This document shows, one piece after another, positions 50,662 through 61,639 of a stretch of DNA of 64,000 nucleotides; positions within the stretch are counted from its first letter, which is position 1; each line of letters opens with the position of its first letter. Below the pieces are notes generated by a model. The model ran no database searches and had not been told where the DNA came from. It saw only the letters and a list, made by a program, of their open reading frames with translations. The stretch is from Cycas panzhihuaensis (Eukaryota > Cycadophyta), in assembly GCA_023213395.1 (NCBI GenBank), contig CM041465.1:159161741-159225740 (forward strand), given 5' to 3'. The translations under genes were made by a program, and so were the position numbers.

Positions 50662-50672
50662 AAGGGGGGGAT
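50662..50672 (+). other. Polypurine tract of copia B
   Basis: AAGGGGGGGAT immediately before the 3' LTR start TGAAAG; the same arrangement occurs in copia H. Confidence 0.9.
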
Positions 50673-50984
50673 TGAAAGAGGTTAATATATCAAGGTCATT
50701 TGTGTAGATTAATTATATGACCTTAGGATATATTATTAGCATTAGTCTCTTAATGAAATGTACTTTATATGCATTTAGATGTAATTTTAGGTTCATGTCA
50801 TTAGGTGGGAAAATCCTAACTCTAATGCTCACCCTCAATAATAAAAGGAGAAATCTTAAGGAGGAAGTCATTATTCATTCTCACCTCCAAGCTTTCTCTC
50901 ATATCTTGTTTCATCTTCTTTTTCATTCTCCATTGCCATTGTGTGCATGTGAGTGATTTATCTCCTAGATCCATCCTTCCTTAA
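50673..50984 (+). repeat. 3' LTR of copia B
   Basis: 312 bp, TGAAAGAGGTTAATA ... CCTTAA (CA decayed to AA). Confidence 0.95.
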
Positions 50985-51065
50985 ATGGATACTCCTCTAC
51001 CAGTAGTTAGAATATCTACTCAAGTTAGTCATCCACTTGACAGGTACAATCCATCTATTTCTATT
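50985..51065 (+). repeat. 81-bp duplicated target of copia B, right copy
   Basis: Starts exactly after B's 3' LTR; repeats 43236-43316 with five substitutions, after which the C reading frame continues. Confidence 0.93.
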
Positions 51066-52646
51066 GCTTTGGTTTCTAACGATGGTGAGCCTACATGTTA
51101 TTAAGAAGCTATAGATGATATCCATAGTAAGAAGTGGAAGAGGGCTATATAGGAAGAGATAGATACTTTGAAGAAAAATAATTCATGGGACTTGGTAGAA
51201 CTTCCACATGGCATGAAGACTGTTGGTTGCAGGTGGGTTTTTAAGATGAAAATATATGTTGATAGAAAGGTTGATAAATATAGGGCAAGATTGGTGGCTA
51301 AAGGCTTTGCATAGAAAGCATGTATTGACTTTCATAAGATCTTTTTACCAGTTGTCAAACTTATTTCAATTCGAGTGCTGTTAGCATTGGTAGCTTCTCT
51401 TGATTTGGAGTTGGAGCAGTTAGATGTAAAAATAACTTTTCTACATGGAGATTTAGATAAGGAGATCTATATGGATTAGCCAAAAGGATTTGTACAGGAT
51501 TACAGAAAAAGACTTATTTGTAGGCTCAAGAAATCATTATATGGCCTGAAGCAATCATCCATGCAATGGTACAAGACGTTTGATGCCTTCATGGAGAGCC
51601 AAAATTTTAAAAGAAGTGAGTATGATCACTGTGTTTACTTTAAATTTATGGGCAATGGCTTATTCATTATCTTGGTATTGTATGTTGATGACATGCTAGT
51701 TGCAAGCAAGAGCATGGAAGAAATCAATAAGTTAAAGGCTCAATTGGCTAGGACTTTTGATATGAAGGATCTAGGAGCTACAAAACAAATCTTAGGTATG
51801 GAGATACACAGAGATAGGAAAAATGGTAAGCTATGGTTGTCACAACAGAAATATGTGGAGAAGGTGCTAACCAAGTTTGGTATGAAAAATGTGAAACCAG
51901 TGAGTATCCCATTAGCTTCCTATTTCAAGCTTTCTTCGAGTATGAGTCCTAGTAATTAAGAAGAAAAGGATTATATGTCTCGTGTGCCTTATGCCAGTGT
52001 AGTAGGAAGTTTGATGTATGCCATAGTATGTACAAGACTTGACATTTCACATGCAATCAGTGTAGTTAACAGGTTTATGACAAATCCAGGAAACAAATAT
52101 TAGGCAGCAATGAAATGGGTGCTTCAGTATTTGAGAGGTATAAGTGACTATTGCATCACCTTTGGAGGTATAGGTAACCAGTTTTATGGATATATTGATT
52201 CAGACTTTACAGGAGATTTAGATAAGAGAAGGTTTACTTCAGGTTATGTATTCACTCTTGCAAATGGTCCAGTTTGTTGGATGTCAAAATTGTAGAGTAC
52301 AATTGTATTATCAACTATAAAAGCTGAATATATTGCTACAACACATGCTTACAAAGAAGTAATATGGTTACAAGGTCTATTGGTTAAGATTGGAAGGAAA
52401 TAAGAAAAGGTAAAGGTATTTTGTGACAGTCAAAGTGCCATTTACCTAGCCAAGAATCCAACTTATCATAGTAGGATAAATCACATTGATCTTAAGTACC
52501 ATTTTGTTAGTCAGGTTGTGGAAGCAGGTGGAGTGGCACTTGAAAAAGTTAATATAAAACATAATTATGCTGATATATTCACAAAATCAGTACTGTTAGA
52601 GAAGTTCAAATGGTGTTTGAGTTCTCTTGGATTACAAAAAAGGTGA
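51066..52646 (+). pseudogene. copia C pol part 3: RT and RNase H
   Basis: Continues the C frame after B: 'SKKWKRAI' and 'NNSWDLVELPHGMKTVGCRWVFKMK' split over 51130-51255, 'ARLVAKGFA' (51286), 'LDVKITFLHGDLDKEIYM' (51421), 'KKSLYGLKQSSMQWY' (51528), catalytic 'LVLYVDDMLVASKS' (about 51673-51715), then RNase H with 'YIDSDFTGDLDKRRFTSGY' (52192) and 'CDSQSAIYLAKNPTYHSR' (52422). Ends at TGA 52644-52646. Stops at 51103, 51148, 51312, 51958 and elsewhere. Confidence 0.93.
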
Positions 52647-52694
52647 TGAAGGGTCCAGGAAAGGTACCAAGTAAATTGTTGTCAAGGTGCAAAT

Positions 52695-53344
52695 TATTAG
52701 GTAATGTGACAACAATGGTTAGGAGGCTAAAATTTTAACAGGTTGGCAGTGTAGTTTCCCTACCAAACCTTCCTTAGTTGATTCTAAGGGGGGTGGGAGC
52801 CCCCCTTGGCCAGGGGGGTGTGAGGGGAGTGGAATGCCTCCTGTAAAGAGGGGGTTTGGGGGTGATAGCCCCCGACTCAAAAATTTAGCACTAAAAGTAT
52901 ATTAAACTGTAAAGAGAATTAGGGCCATTCACTAAAAATACCCTAGATTCTACAGTCAAGATTTCTACCTTGGATGACCTTCTCATGTAGCTCGATTTAG
53001 GGCATTTTTCATTTATGTTGATCGTGTTCAATGTACTGTGTGAGTGGGCCAACTGGTTGTTGTTCTTTGTGAGCAACGTACTCTGAGGATTATGTACATT
53101 TTCTCCATTCTACAATAATAAAGATTGATATCTTTCTTGTGTGGATATTTCCCTAGCACACTGCTGGGTTTTTACCATGTTATATCAGGTGTATTTGTGA
53201 TGCTTGTCTTTCTTATTTATTTTATTGTTTTATCTCTAGTTTAAGAACTTGTATGTAATTTTTAGTTTCAATTTCTGTAACTAGTTGTAAGAATAGTTTA
53301 GATCTTGGTGGCAGTTTAAGGGTTGGGACCTTGTCTTCTCAATA
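52695..53344 (+). repeat. 3' LTR of copia C (650 bp)
   Basis: TATTAGGTAATGTGAC (TG decayed to TA) ... CTTCTCAATA, followed by the ATAAG target duplication at 53345-53349. The expected polypurine tract upstream (GGTGCAAAT) has decayed. Confidence 0.94.
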
Positions 53345-53349
53345 ATAAG
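53345..53349. repeat. Target duplication ATAAG of copia C, right
   Basis: Same five bases as 29314-29318. Confidence 0.92.
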
Positions 53350-54020
53350 TGCCTTTGTCACCTTTTACTTCATTAGTTTAAAGTTTTCATTAACTACCTT
53401 ATTTTAGATAAACTTCTTTTACTTAATATACTCTGTTAATGGAGTAGAGACACCACTAAAATTTATAATGAACTTCCTCTAAAATATGGCTAAACTATGG
53501 AAGATCCTAATCTCTATCATGTTCTTATATGTAGGAAATTCAATAAAGGTTCTAATTGTCTCCTCATCCATATGTAGTCCATCATGTTATATTTCAAATC
53601 CCAAATATAGAAGATTACTCTACATAAACTTATATATCTTCAAATTCACATATAACTTCTCTAGTCTTAATACAACTAATACCATTCTCATGTACAATAA
53701 ATTCTCTTCCTTAATTTTATTGTATATTTAGCTAAATGACTACAAATTTACCAATATATGATTGTAGAATAGTGTTCATTAACCTCATGAATATACTCTA
53801 GATATTTGACATCTTGAATGGCATTGCTAGGCACTTATACAATCCATTTACTATTTTAAAGGTTGCCTTCCATTTATTTGCTTCCTTAATCTAAATCTAA
53901 TAATAACCACCTCTTATGTTAAATTTAGTGAAGTAGAATGTACCTAAAAAAATATCTAATATGTCATTTATTTAAGGGATCGATGAAGTAACTAGGGGTA
54001 GACTAGAACACTATAAAGTT
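53350..54020 (-). pseudogene. Ty3/gypsy element J pol: reverse transcriptase part
   Basis: Minus strand, high to low: 'VTSSIP.INDILDIFLGTFYFTKFNIRGGYY' over 53905-54010, 'IKEANKWKATFKIVNGLYKCLAMPFKMSN' (53800-53900), 'IFMRLMNTILQSYIGKFVVI' (53735-53800) and near copia C 'KFIINFSGVSTPLTEYIK' (53415-53475). This is the gypsy RT order from the 'IPRIDDLLD' motif through the region after the YLDD box (the box itself has decayed) to the RT-RNase H connection. It continues at 29313 beyond copia C. Confidence 0.85.
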
Positions 54021-54289
54021 ACCATATTACAAAAAAAATTAATAAATTTCCATTGATCGATGGTGTTAAAGAATACTTGTGTATAATGCATCATATATTT
54101 ATAGGTCAAGACATTAGGTAGGAGCATGCCATCGACTGACAATATTTAAATTACATTAATAAAATAATTAATTAAAATAATATATATTTTATTCCAAAGT
54201 TAGCTATAGATGACTCGAGGTGGCCCCCCATATTCCTAATGCCACTTGTATAACTTTAACATAAAATAATGAACAATATTACTAGCATT
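54021..54289. other. Junction between gypsy J and copia I
   Basis: About 270 bp of AT-rich sequence. It should contain the truncated 5' side of J and the 3' end of copia I; no LTR or target duplication could be recognised. Confidence 0.45.
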
Positions 54290-54309
54290 CTCTATCATAA
54301 TATTCATTT

Positions 54310-57300
54310 TATGTAACTCCAAGTTTATCTATGAATTTATAGAACTTCACTTTCCCAAGTGCCTCTATAATGATGTCTACTATTTGATCTTCTATGCCAT
54401 AATAAACTAACTCTATTTCTCTTGCTTGAACAAGTTCCCAAATGAAATGATGCTACATCTCAATATATTTAGTTCTTTTATGGAAGATCAAATTACATGT
54501 CATTTGAATAGTACTTTGATTATCATACCAAATTTTGATAGGGCCATTCTATTCCACCTGGAGATCATGCAGTAGATGATGCAGCTAAACTATTTTGTAT
54601 GCACCTAAAACTATTACTTTATATTCTACTTTTGCTACAGATAAAGAGGCAGTATTCTAATTTTTTGAATTCCATGCAATAGCTGCTAAACCTAAACTGA
54701 AGGTGTATCTAGAAGTAGACTTTCTATTATCAATGTCACCTGCCTAATTAGAATTTGTATACCCAATCAATCTAAAATTTGGTAAAGGTTTGTAATATAG
54801 CCCATAGTCTGTCACGCTCTTTAGATATTATAGAATACATTTAGTTGCTTACTAATGGATAGATTCAAGATCTTGTATGAATCTCAAAATAACACTAACT
54901 ACATGCATGATATTAGGTCATATTGATGTCAAATATATTAGGCTTCCAATCAACTATCTATATAATGTAGGATCCACCAATGTAGAATCATCAAGTTTGG
55001 ATAATTTAATTCCAATTTCTTTTGGTGTGGATAAGGCCTTATAATCACTCATCTTAAAATTTTGGAGTAAGTACAAGGTATATTTCCTTTAAGAGATGAA
55101 GATACTATCATTGTCTTATCAAACTTTCAATCCTAGAAAGTAATGCATCAACCCTAAGGTTGTCATTTCAAACTCTTTGCACATGTCATCCTTAAATTTT
55201 TGAGAAAGGTGGGAGTCATTTCCTATATAAACAAGATCATCAACATAAAGTCTCATAATCAGTATGGAGTCTCCTTTGATTTTAATGTATAGATTTAGAT
55301 CCAATTGAGTTCTCTCAAATCCTTGATCTCTAAAATATTTGTTTATCCTAGAGAACCATGCTCTAGGACTTTGTTTTAGACCATAAAGTGTATTTTTAAG
55401 TTTAAACACTTTGTTTTCTTTCCCCCTAACTTTAAAACCTTTTAGTTGTTAAACATATATGTCATCTTCAATGTAGCCATCAAGAGAGGCACTTTTAATG
55501 TCCATGTGATGAAAATCACGACCTTCTTAGGTAGCTAGACTCAACATCATATAAACAGTCTTTATTTGAGCAACAAGAGCAAAAGTTTCACTATAATCTA
55601 TAACTTCTCTTTGGGTATATCCTTTGGAAATAAGTCTAGCTTTGTATTTGTTAATGGATCAATCATATTTGATTTGGTCTTATAGACCCATTTGACTCTA
55701 ATGGCTATTTTATTGGGAGGAAGGTCAATGATTTCCCAAGTATCATTTTTTATTATAGAATTGTATTTATATTCCATAGCTTGTCTCTATTTATCATAAC
55801 TATCAACCTCTTCAAAGGTGTGAAGCTCATGTACTACCATTACTTAACTCGTAAGGGCAAAGTTAACCTAATGTAAGCAAGTAAATCTCTTATCAAAGTT
55901 ATTGTCTAATATGTTATCCAAGTCATGGCTTCTTTGAACCTATTTAGGAAACCTTTGAGGTTGTGTGGAGGTTCCCTCATCACTTAGCCTTAATAAACTA
56001 ATATTTTACCTTGAATCCTGTCTAGATGGCATATATATAGACCTAGGAGATGAGTCAAAGTTTATTATAGCATTCTTACCTTTGTCTTGGATACAATCTG
56101 AATGATAGTAGTCATTCTCTTTGAATGTAATATCTCTACTAACCATAACCTTTCTTTCTTTGGGATGATACACCTTATATGATTTTGACACATCATTATA
56201 CCCAATAAATATGTACATAGTGCTCTTGTCATTAAGTTTGATACTTTTTTGTTCTAGAACATGGGCATAGGCTAGGCATCCAAAGATTCTCATGTGATGA
56301 ATACTAGGTTTATAAGTAGTCCATGCTTCTTCTAGTATCATCCACCTAATGGCCTTTATGGTACACCTATTTTGGAGGTGAATTGTAGTGTGGATAGCTT
56401 TTGCCCAAAACTCGTATTCTAATTTCTTATTTTTAAGCATGCACCTAGCCATCTCAATTATGGTGTAATTTTTATATTCAACAACCCCATTTTGTTATGT
56501 AGTATAGGGGTTTATGTATTGCCTTCTAATACCATGATATGCACAATAGGCATTAAATTTATTAGAAATAAACTCTCCTATTATCTAATCTTAGAAAAAG
56601 CATCTTATGTCCACTTTACTTCTTCACAAATACTTTGAAGTCTATAAAGGATTGAAATGCATCCAATTTGAATTTGAGAAAATAGACCCATGTCTTTCTT
56701 ATATAATCATCAATAAAGGTGAGGAAATACTTTGCACCACTTAGTGATGGGGCATCTATTGGACCACAAAGATCTGTGTAGATTAAATGAAGTGGTCCCT
56801 TTGTTCTATAACTTCCATCAAGAAAACTATCTCTATGTTACTTGCCTAAGAGGTAACCCTTATAAATATACTTGTTAGCTTCAATTTTTAGTAGTCCTTC
56901 AACCATATTCATTCTCTTCATAAGAGATAAGCTTCCATAGTTTAGATGGATGAATCTTTTGTGCCACATGTTACTATCTAATTTGATTGTTGTCTTTAAT
57001 GCATAGTTATATGAAGGAGTTATAACTAACTTGAAAAGTCTATCTTTAGTAATTTTTCCTTTTACAACAACCATTTTATTCTTCCTTTTGTGTTTGATAG
57101 TGCATTCACCATTGTCAAATATAACCTTATAGTCCTGTTCCATCATCTATCCCACAGATGAAAGATTTTTCATTAGAGCTAGAAATTGTAGAACATCATC
57201 AAGATATCTATTTTTACTTGTATCTATTGTGATGATAACCTTTCCTCTTCTAGTAAATTTATGTGATGTATCATCACTAAATGTAATTGATCCCTTCTTA

Positions 57301-57400
57301 GTCCTATCAATAGTTTAAAATATTTCTTCTTTATGGGTCATATGTGTAGATCAACTAGAGTCTATATACTAACAATCTTCTTCCTTTTCATAGGCAACAA
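54310..57400 (-). pseudogene. copia I pol pseudogene
   Basis: Protease 'YIDSS' with a decayed following motif (about 57355-57375); pre-integrase 'MWHKRFIHLNYGSLSLMKRM' (56905-56965); integrase 'YFLTFIDDYIRKTWVYFLKF' (about 56660-56720) and C-terminal 'HMRIFGCLAYAHVLEQKS' (56230-56295); RT 'KLKNTLYGLKQSPRAWFSRI' (55345-55405) and the intact catalytic 'MRLYVDDLVYIGND' (about 55210-55250); RNase H 'NIDNRKSTSRYTFSLG'-like stretch and 'YDNQSTIQMT' (54520-54740), ending near 54310 with 'GKVKFYKFIDKLGV'. Many stops. Confidence 0.87.
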
Positions 57401-58638
57401 AGCTTGATAAGAATAGATGATCATTCTCTCTATTTTCAATAACTATATTAGCACTACCCCTTGTAGGAGGGCTATTCTTAGCAAAGCACCTATCTTTAGT
57501 ATAATGAACTTTGTGACAAAATATATAATGCATTGGATCCCTTCCTCTTTGACTAAGACTCTTGCTTTTAGGATTGCCTTTATCAATAGAGGGCATCCTT
57601 CTCTTTTTTAAGTATGGACACTAATTATCTCTTTGTCCATTACTTGGATAATTGAAAGTGGGCTTTTAAAAACTATTATGACCTTGGTAATTTTGACAGC
57701 ATTGGTTTGCTTCTTGATGTCTCTCTTAACTTTGATATCTTTGTTGACTTGGATATCTTTGATTAGCTCCTTGATTCCTTCAATGGGGAGCTTGGTATCT
57801 CAATTTATACTCTTAGTATATGTCATGTCTAGGATTCCAATCCCCCCCCCTTGGGGATTGGTTCCTTGATCTTGAACTTTCAACTTGGGAATTAGACTTT
57901 ATTCTTTCTTTTATTACAAAGACATATTTTAAGGATTCATTGATTTTCTAAAGTGTTGCCCTAGGCAATGTTAGCTTTTATTTGATACATGGTAGAATCC
58001 ATTAGCCTATACAATCGAGTGAAGGAGTTCTAAGTTTAAAGTTACTCTTTATACTTTTATTCTCTTCAATATCTATTAACATGGCACTCAATTATTCAAT
58101 CTTTAATGTACTTAGGTCCTTAGAAACTTCTATACTTATTACTATAATCTCAAACCTTTTGACTTCACTAACACACCTAAGTATCCTTTCAACAACCTTT
58201 TGTTTATTAAGGGTCTCACCAAGGTATCTAATTTAATTCATAAGGTCTTGAACCTTTGTTATGAATTCATTGATGGACTCATTAGGTATCATCCTTAAGT
58301 TTTTAAATTTGCTCCTCAATATTTAGAGTTTAAATGAGGCTATAACTTCATAGATAAGCTGTAATGCATGCCTCTTTAGATTTTGATGTCTCACTAACCC
58401 TTGGAAAGATGTGGTCTTCTAAGGCATACAAGATTAAGGCTAAATTATCCTTATTTATACACTCTTTAAATGCTTGCTTTTCTACTTCAGTGGTATTTTG
58501 ACCAAGTTCTATATATCATATCTTTACAATGTTCCATATATCTTTAGCAATGAGGATGGGTCTCATCCTACAACTCTAGTTCAAAAAATTTAATCCATCA
58601 AACTTGGGAATAATCATGTTATCAAAACTTATAGCCAT
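57401..58638 (-). pseudogene. copia I gag pseudogene
   Basis: Starts at ATG (58636-58638) with 'MAISFDNMIIPKFDGLNF', a standard opening of copia gag, then 'KDIWNIVK' and 'CINKDNLALILYALEDHIFPRVSE' further on. A zinc-knuckle remnant 'CHKVHYTKDRC' lies at about 57500-57535. Strongly broken in the middle. Confidence 0.8.
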
Positions 58639-59130
58639 TATGTTTTAAAATAAAGTCTTATTCAAATATTTCCCAAGGTATATTTTTGAAATAATGTATC
58701 CTCTTACCTAAAAGATTGCTAGTCTATAAGTTTATAGGTCTCCAAGGAAGCCTTTGGTTACTATTCTGTCTAGTAGCACCTGCCTACAAGTGGTAAATTA
58801 GGGACTTAATATACTAGTATGTGAGTGTTATGCTCTATATACCTCAGTATATGGATTGTAAGGAAGGTATAAACCCCCCTAACTTATTGGTCTACTTGTA
58901 CTGTACTTATACCTAATGATAGATCTGGTAGTGATGATTTTACAAACTAAGGCACTCACCCCTCTGGGTCTAGCTTAGTCTCAAAACTCTAAAAGATAGG
59001 TTTACTTGACCTGATCCTACCACCGTATACACCTAATAGTCGATGACGTTCCTCATTTAGTATGAGTAGGCCAAGGGTATGTGTGGGGTGATAACTTCAG
59101 GGGTCCTAATCATTCCACTTATAAGGCTAG
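58639..59130. other. Unassigned sequence between copia I and element G
   Basis: About 0.49 kb; would be the leader or LTR of copia I, but no PBS, LTR pair or coding signal is visible. Confidence 0.45.
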
Positions 59131-59450
59131 TGTTAGAATATATATACACACCAACTAATACAAATAGGGCCCTATTTATGTGCCTAATTATATGGAAAAT
59201 ATTCTCAAAGCATGAGCTAATGGATGTAAATATGCATTAATATTTTGATACTTTAGATTTATAAATATAGACCAAAGTCCAACCTTATGTAACATCATTT
59301 TGTTAATATATGATTAATATTATTTGTGGGTTTTCACCCGTAAGAGTTTCCTATGATAATCTAGTGCCATGTGTGATCTATTTCTGTTTAATATCTACCT
59401 AATGTAAAAGAACCTATTGACCTTATTTGATTCATTTATGTTTCCTAACA
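59131..59450 (+). repeat. 5' LTR of element G
   Basis: TGTTAGAATATA ... TTTCCTAACA, collinear with the F LTRs though clearly diverged; followed by TGG where the PBS begins, the rest of the PBS being lost. Confidence 0.87.
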
Positions 59451-59765
59451 TGGAATAATATGATCTAATATTTACCATTATGAGTGATTAACCAAGACTT
59501 GTATATTAAGGCATGAATGACGAAGTGTTGAGGCATGTTTATTGGGTGAGATGAGATTCCCTAGCATGTGATTGCATAAGAGAGTACTTTGGCAATATGA
59601 GGCGATATTAAGACATGCTAATGGGAGTGTTTTGTCACTCTTAATTAGTGTCATAATGGTTGGCAATTTGAGGTGAAGAGAGTGCATTAATCACACTTTC
59701 TTTATAGGTGAAGATGGTAAAATAGGGTGAGAGAGATGGTGATATGAGGTGAAGGTATACTTGTT

Positions 59766-60014
59766 TGTAACAAACCGTTACACCAAAACCCTGAGGTGTT
59801 AGTGAAGAGGACCCCCCACCAAGTAGACCATTACCTCCCCCCCCGGTTCAAACGGGCTAGCCCCACCTAGCCCCGCTTTTATTGACATTCATGTGCCCCA
59901 CAGGCCCTGGCTACAACGGCGTTTTGCGCATCGGCGACGTTTGGCGCGTCACCCCACCGCCCCCATAAGCGGTGTTGCCCCCACGGGATTTGAACCTGGG
60001 TCTTGGCTCTGATA
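59766..60014 (-). mobile_element. TRIM dimer, minus copy without its 5' LTR
   Basis: On the minus strand: PBS remnant TATCAGAGCC at the junction, a 'GGTTCAAATCCCGTGGG' block, the interior, a polypurine run and the 3' LTR. The first three bases of the PBS and the entire 5' LTR are missing. Confidence 0.88.
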
Positions 60015-60332
60015 TGGTCTACTTGGTGGGGGGTCCTCTTCACTAACACCTCAGGGTTTTGGTATAATAGTTCGTTACAAGTGGTATCAGATCCAAGACC
60101 TAGGTTCAAATCCCGTGGGGGCAACACCACTTATGGGGGCAGTGGGGTGATGGGCCAAACGTCGCCGATGCACAAAACGCCGTCGTAGCCGGGGCCTGTG
60201 GGGTGCATGAACGCTGGTGAAAGCGGGGCTAGGCGGGGCTAGCCCATTTGAACTGGGGGGGAGGTAATGGTCTACTTGGTGGGGGGCCCTCTTCACTAAC
60301 ACCTCGAGGTTTTGGTGTAACAGTTCGTTACA
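60015..60332 (+). mobile_element. TRIM dimer, complete plus copy (318 bp)
   Basis: 65-bp LTR (60015-60079, TGGTCTACTTGG ... TTCGTTACA), two-base gap, PBS TGGTATCAGATC (60082-60093, one change from the tRNA-iMet complement), about 160-bp interior with a tRNA B-box-like GGTTCAAATCC (60107-60117), polypurine tract GGGGGGGAGGTAA (60255-60267), and the second 65-bp LTR (60268-60332). Size and layout correspond to TRIM/SMART elements, which encode nothing. Confidence 0.9.
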
Positions 60333-61186
60333 TTGTTACATATGAGATTACATGGAAAGATAATTGGGCATGTTTAATAGTAATATTAGTTGAGAGAAGT
60401 GGGTCAAAAAAGGTAAACATGTGTGAGATACCTTAGCTACATATTAATGTAAACTCTATTACTATTATAAGTATGGCAAAGATCATTGCACAAAGTTCAT
60501 GTATCTATGCTTTATCAATAAAAATAAGTGTATTTATTTGATTATATTTGAGTTTTATTACATTAGATATATATGAGATAATGGGGTTCATAATTTTCTT
60601 GTATGAGCGGTTGTTAGTTGATGATGGATTGTTATACTTTACTAGTTAGAATAATGTTAGCATTAAGGCTTGGGCCTAGTTTAATACTGGTTTAACATGG
60701 GTACATATCTGAATAAGTCTGATGTAGAACTAAGATAGTATGATTGATAAAAGCTAAAGTGTGAATGGAAAGGTCTAAGATGAGATGCCTTAAAATTAGT
60801 GATGCCTTTATCATGGTATATACAATTGTCTTATAAGGTTATATTGTAAATAAGTATCATGATACAGATGGTGAAGTTGGTGCATATTGTGGTTTGCCTC
60901 CCATGTTTTGTAATACAAGTTGTAGTAGATAGGTATTGGGATTCCTTATTGTGACTATTCATGGTATATTCCCCTCATGTGTTGTGTTTAGACTAAGTTA
61001 GAAGCCTTCCATTTATTTCCTTTAGTGCATTAGCGTCAATACATCTTAGATGAAGATTGTAGTAACATGATTATAAGAGTTTAAATCTTATGGGTTGTTT
61101 AGCTTATAAACAATATGATCTATAACATAATGCATTATGATCAGTCTAGATGTTGAGGTGATGAGTTTATAACATATCATGTTGAG

Positions 61187-61556
61187 TGTTTGGAAACATG
61201 AAATCATACACAAATGTTCCCATCCACAGAATCTTTAACCATATACAATAAGTAAACAAGAGGACACACAGAAAAAATATATAAAGTACACATGATTTAT
61301 GTGGAAAAATCCTTTTGGAAAAAGACTCACCAAAAAAGGATCCTTGATGGATCACATTGATTATTTCACAATGGATTAATACAATGATTCATATAATACA
61401 CAAGGGCTTAAGGCATTTATGTTCTTCTAAGAGGTGTCACCCAATTAGGGTTGTGACCCTCTGAATAAGTCACACATTTTGGCTTTGCACCTTTTCGCTT
61501 AATTAAACCACATTAATATTAACTAACTGGTTTAATAATTAACTGCCATATTAACA
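61187..61556 (-). repeat. 3' LTR of copia H (370 bp)
   Basis: Minus start TGTTAATATGGCAG, minus end CATGTTTCCAAACA, giving TGTT...AACA termini. The start is set by the preceding polypurine tract; the end by loss of similarity between G and F. Confidence 0.83.
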
Positions 61557-61567
61557 TCCCCCCTTAA
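61557..61567 (-). other. Polypurine tract of copia H
   Basis: Minus strand ATTAAGGGGGG followed by A and the LTR start TGTTAA; nearly identical to the tract of copia B. Confidence 0.87.
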
Positions 61568-61639
61568 TATGAACGTGGGATGCCTATCATCTATAATAGT
61601 TGTGTTATCATGAAGGCTAGGATTATCCTGTGACTTCTT

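Larger units (their letters stand above)
43317..50984 (+). mobile_element. Ty1/copia element B, full length
   Basis: 7,668 bp: 312-bp LTRs (17 substitutions between them by my count, mostly transitions at C/G), perfect PBS, 2-kb leader, gag, pol with protease, integrase, RT and RNase H, 0.5-kb 3' untranslated part, polypurine tract. Same family as copia A. Inserted in copia C between integrase and RT. Instead of a 5-bp TSD it is flanked by an 81-bp duplication of C. Coding capacity lost through stops. Confidence 0.95.
29319..53344 (+). mobile_element. Ty1/copia element C (Tnt1-like), split by elements D and B
   Basis: Outer limits fixed by 648- and 650-bp LTRs and the exact 5-bp target duplication ATAAG. 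Its own sequence, about 5.4 kb, is 29319-31511 + 42432-43316 + 50985-53344 (less the 81-bp duplication), in the order gag, protease, integrase, RT, RNase H as in copia. D lies in the integrase core and B in the integrase-RT linker. It was inserted into gypsy element J between RT and RNase H. All coding parts have stops. Confidence 0.95.
54290..58638 (-). mobile_element. Ty1/copia element I, LTRs not found
   Basis: Coding remnants of one copia element in the order gag, protease, integrase, RT, RNase H on the minus strand. No LTR could be defined on either side, so it is either truncated or its LTRs are too decayed. It is a different family from A/B, C and H. Confidence 0.82.
59766..60332. mobile_element. 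Head-to-head palindromic dimer of a TRIM/SMART-type element
   Basis: 567 bp with a 5-bp target duplication TTGTT (59761-59765 and 60333-60337). It consists of a minus-oriented copy (59766-60014) joined to a plus-oriented copy (60015-60332), giving inverted arms of about 230-250 bp. Three 65-bp LTRs are present: 59766-59830 (minus), 60015-60079 and 60268-60332 (plus). Both outer ends are the same LTR end (TGTAAC.../...GTTACA). The related element F has the unoccupied site with one TTGTT at 11430-11434. GC-rich against AT-rich surroundings. Confidence 0.9.
59131..61186 (+). mobile_element. LARD-family element G (relative of F), truncated by copia H
   Basis: Starts with a 320-bp LTR similar to those of F, followed by a noncoding interior similar to F 11300-12420. 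Relative to F it lacks about 1.7 kb directly after the LTR. It contains the TRIM dimer and is cut at 61186 by copia H; the rest would lie beyond the window. No coding sequence. Confidence 0.85.

Noticed and set aside
60082-60125. Possible tRNA gene or tRNA-derived SINE
   Set aside because: It has a B-box-like GGTTCAAATCC, but no cloverleaf can be formed and it sits between a PBS and the interior of a 65-bp-LTR element; the LTR/PBS/PPT layout explains it better.
59766-60332. Fold-back DNA transposon or MITE
   Set aside because: The arms contain direct 65-bp LTRs, a PBS and a polypurine tract, and the TSD is 5 bp; this fits an LTR-type element in inverted dimer form.
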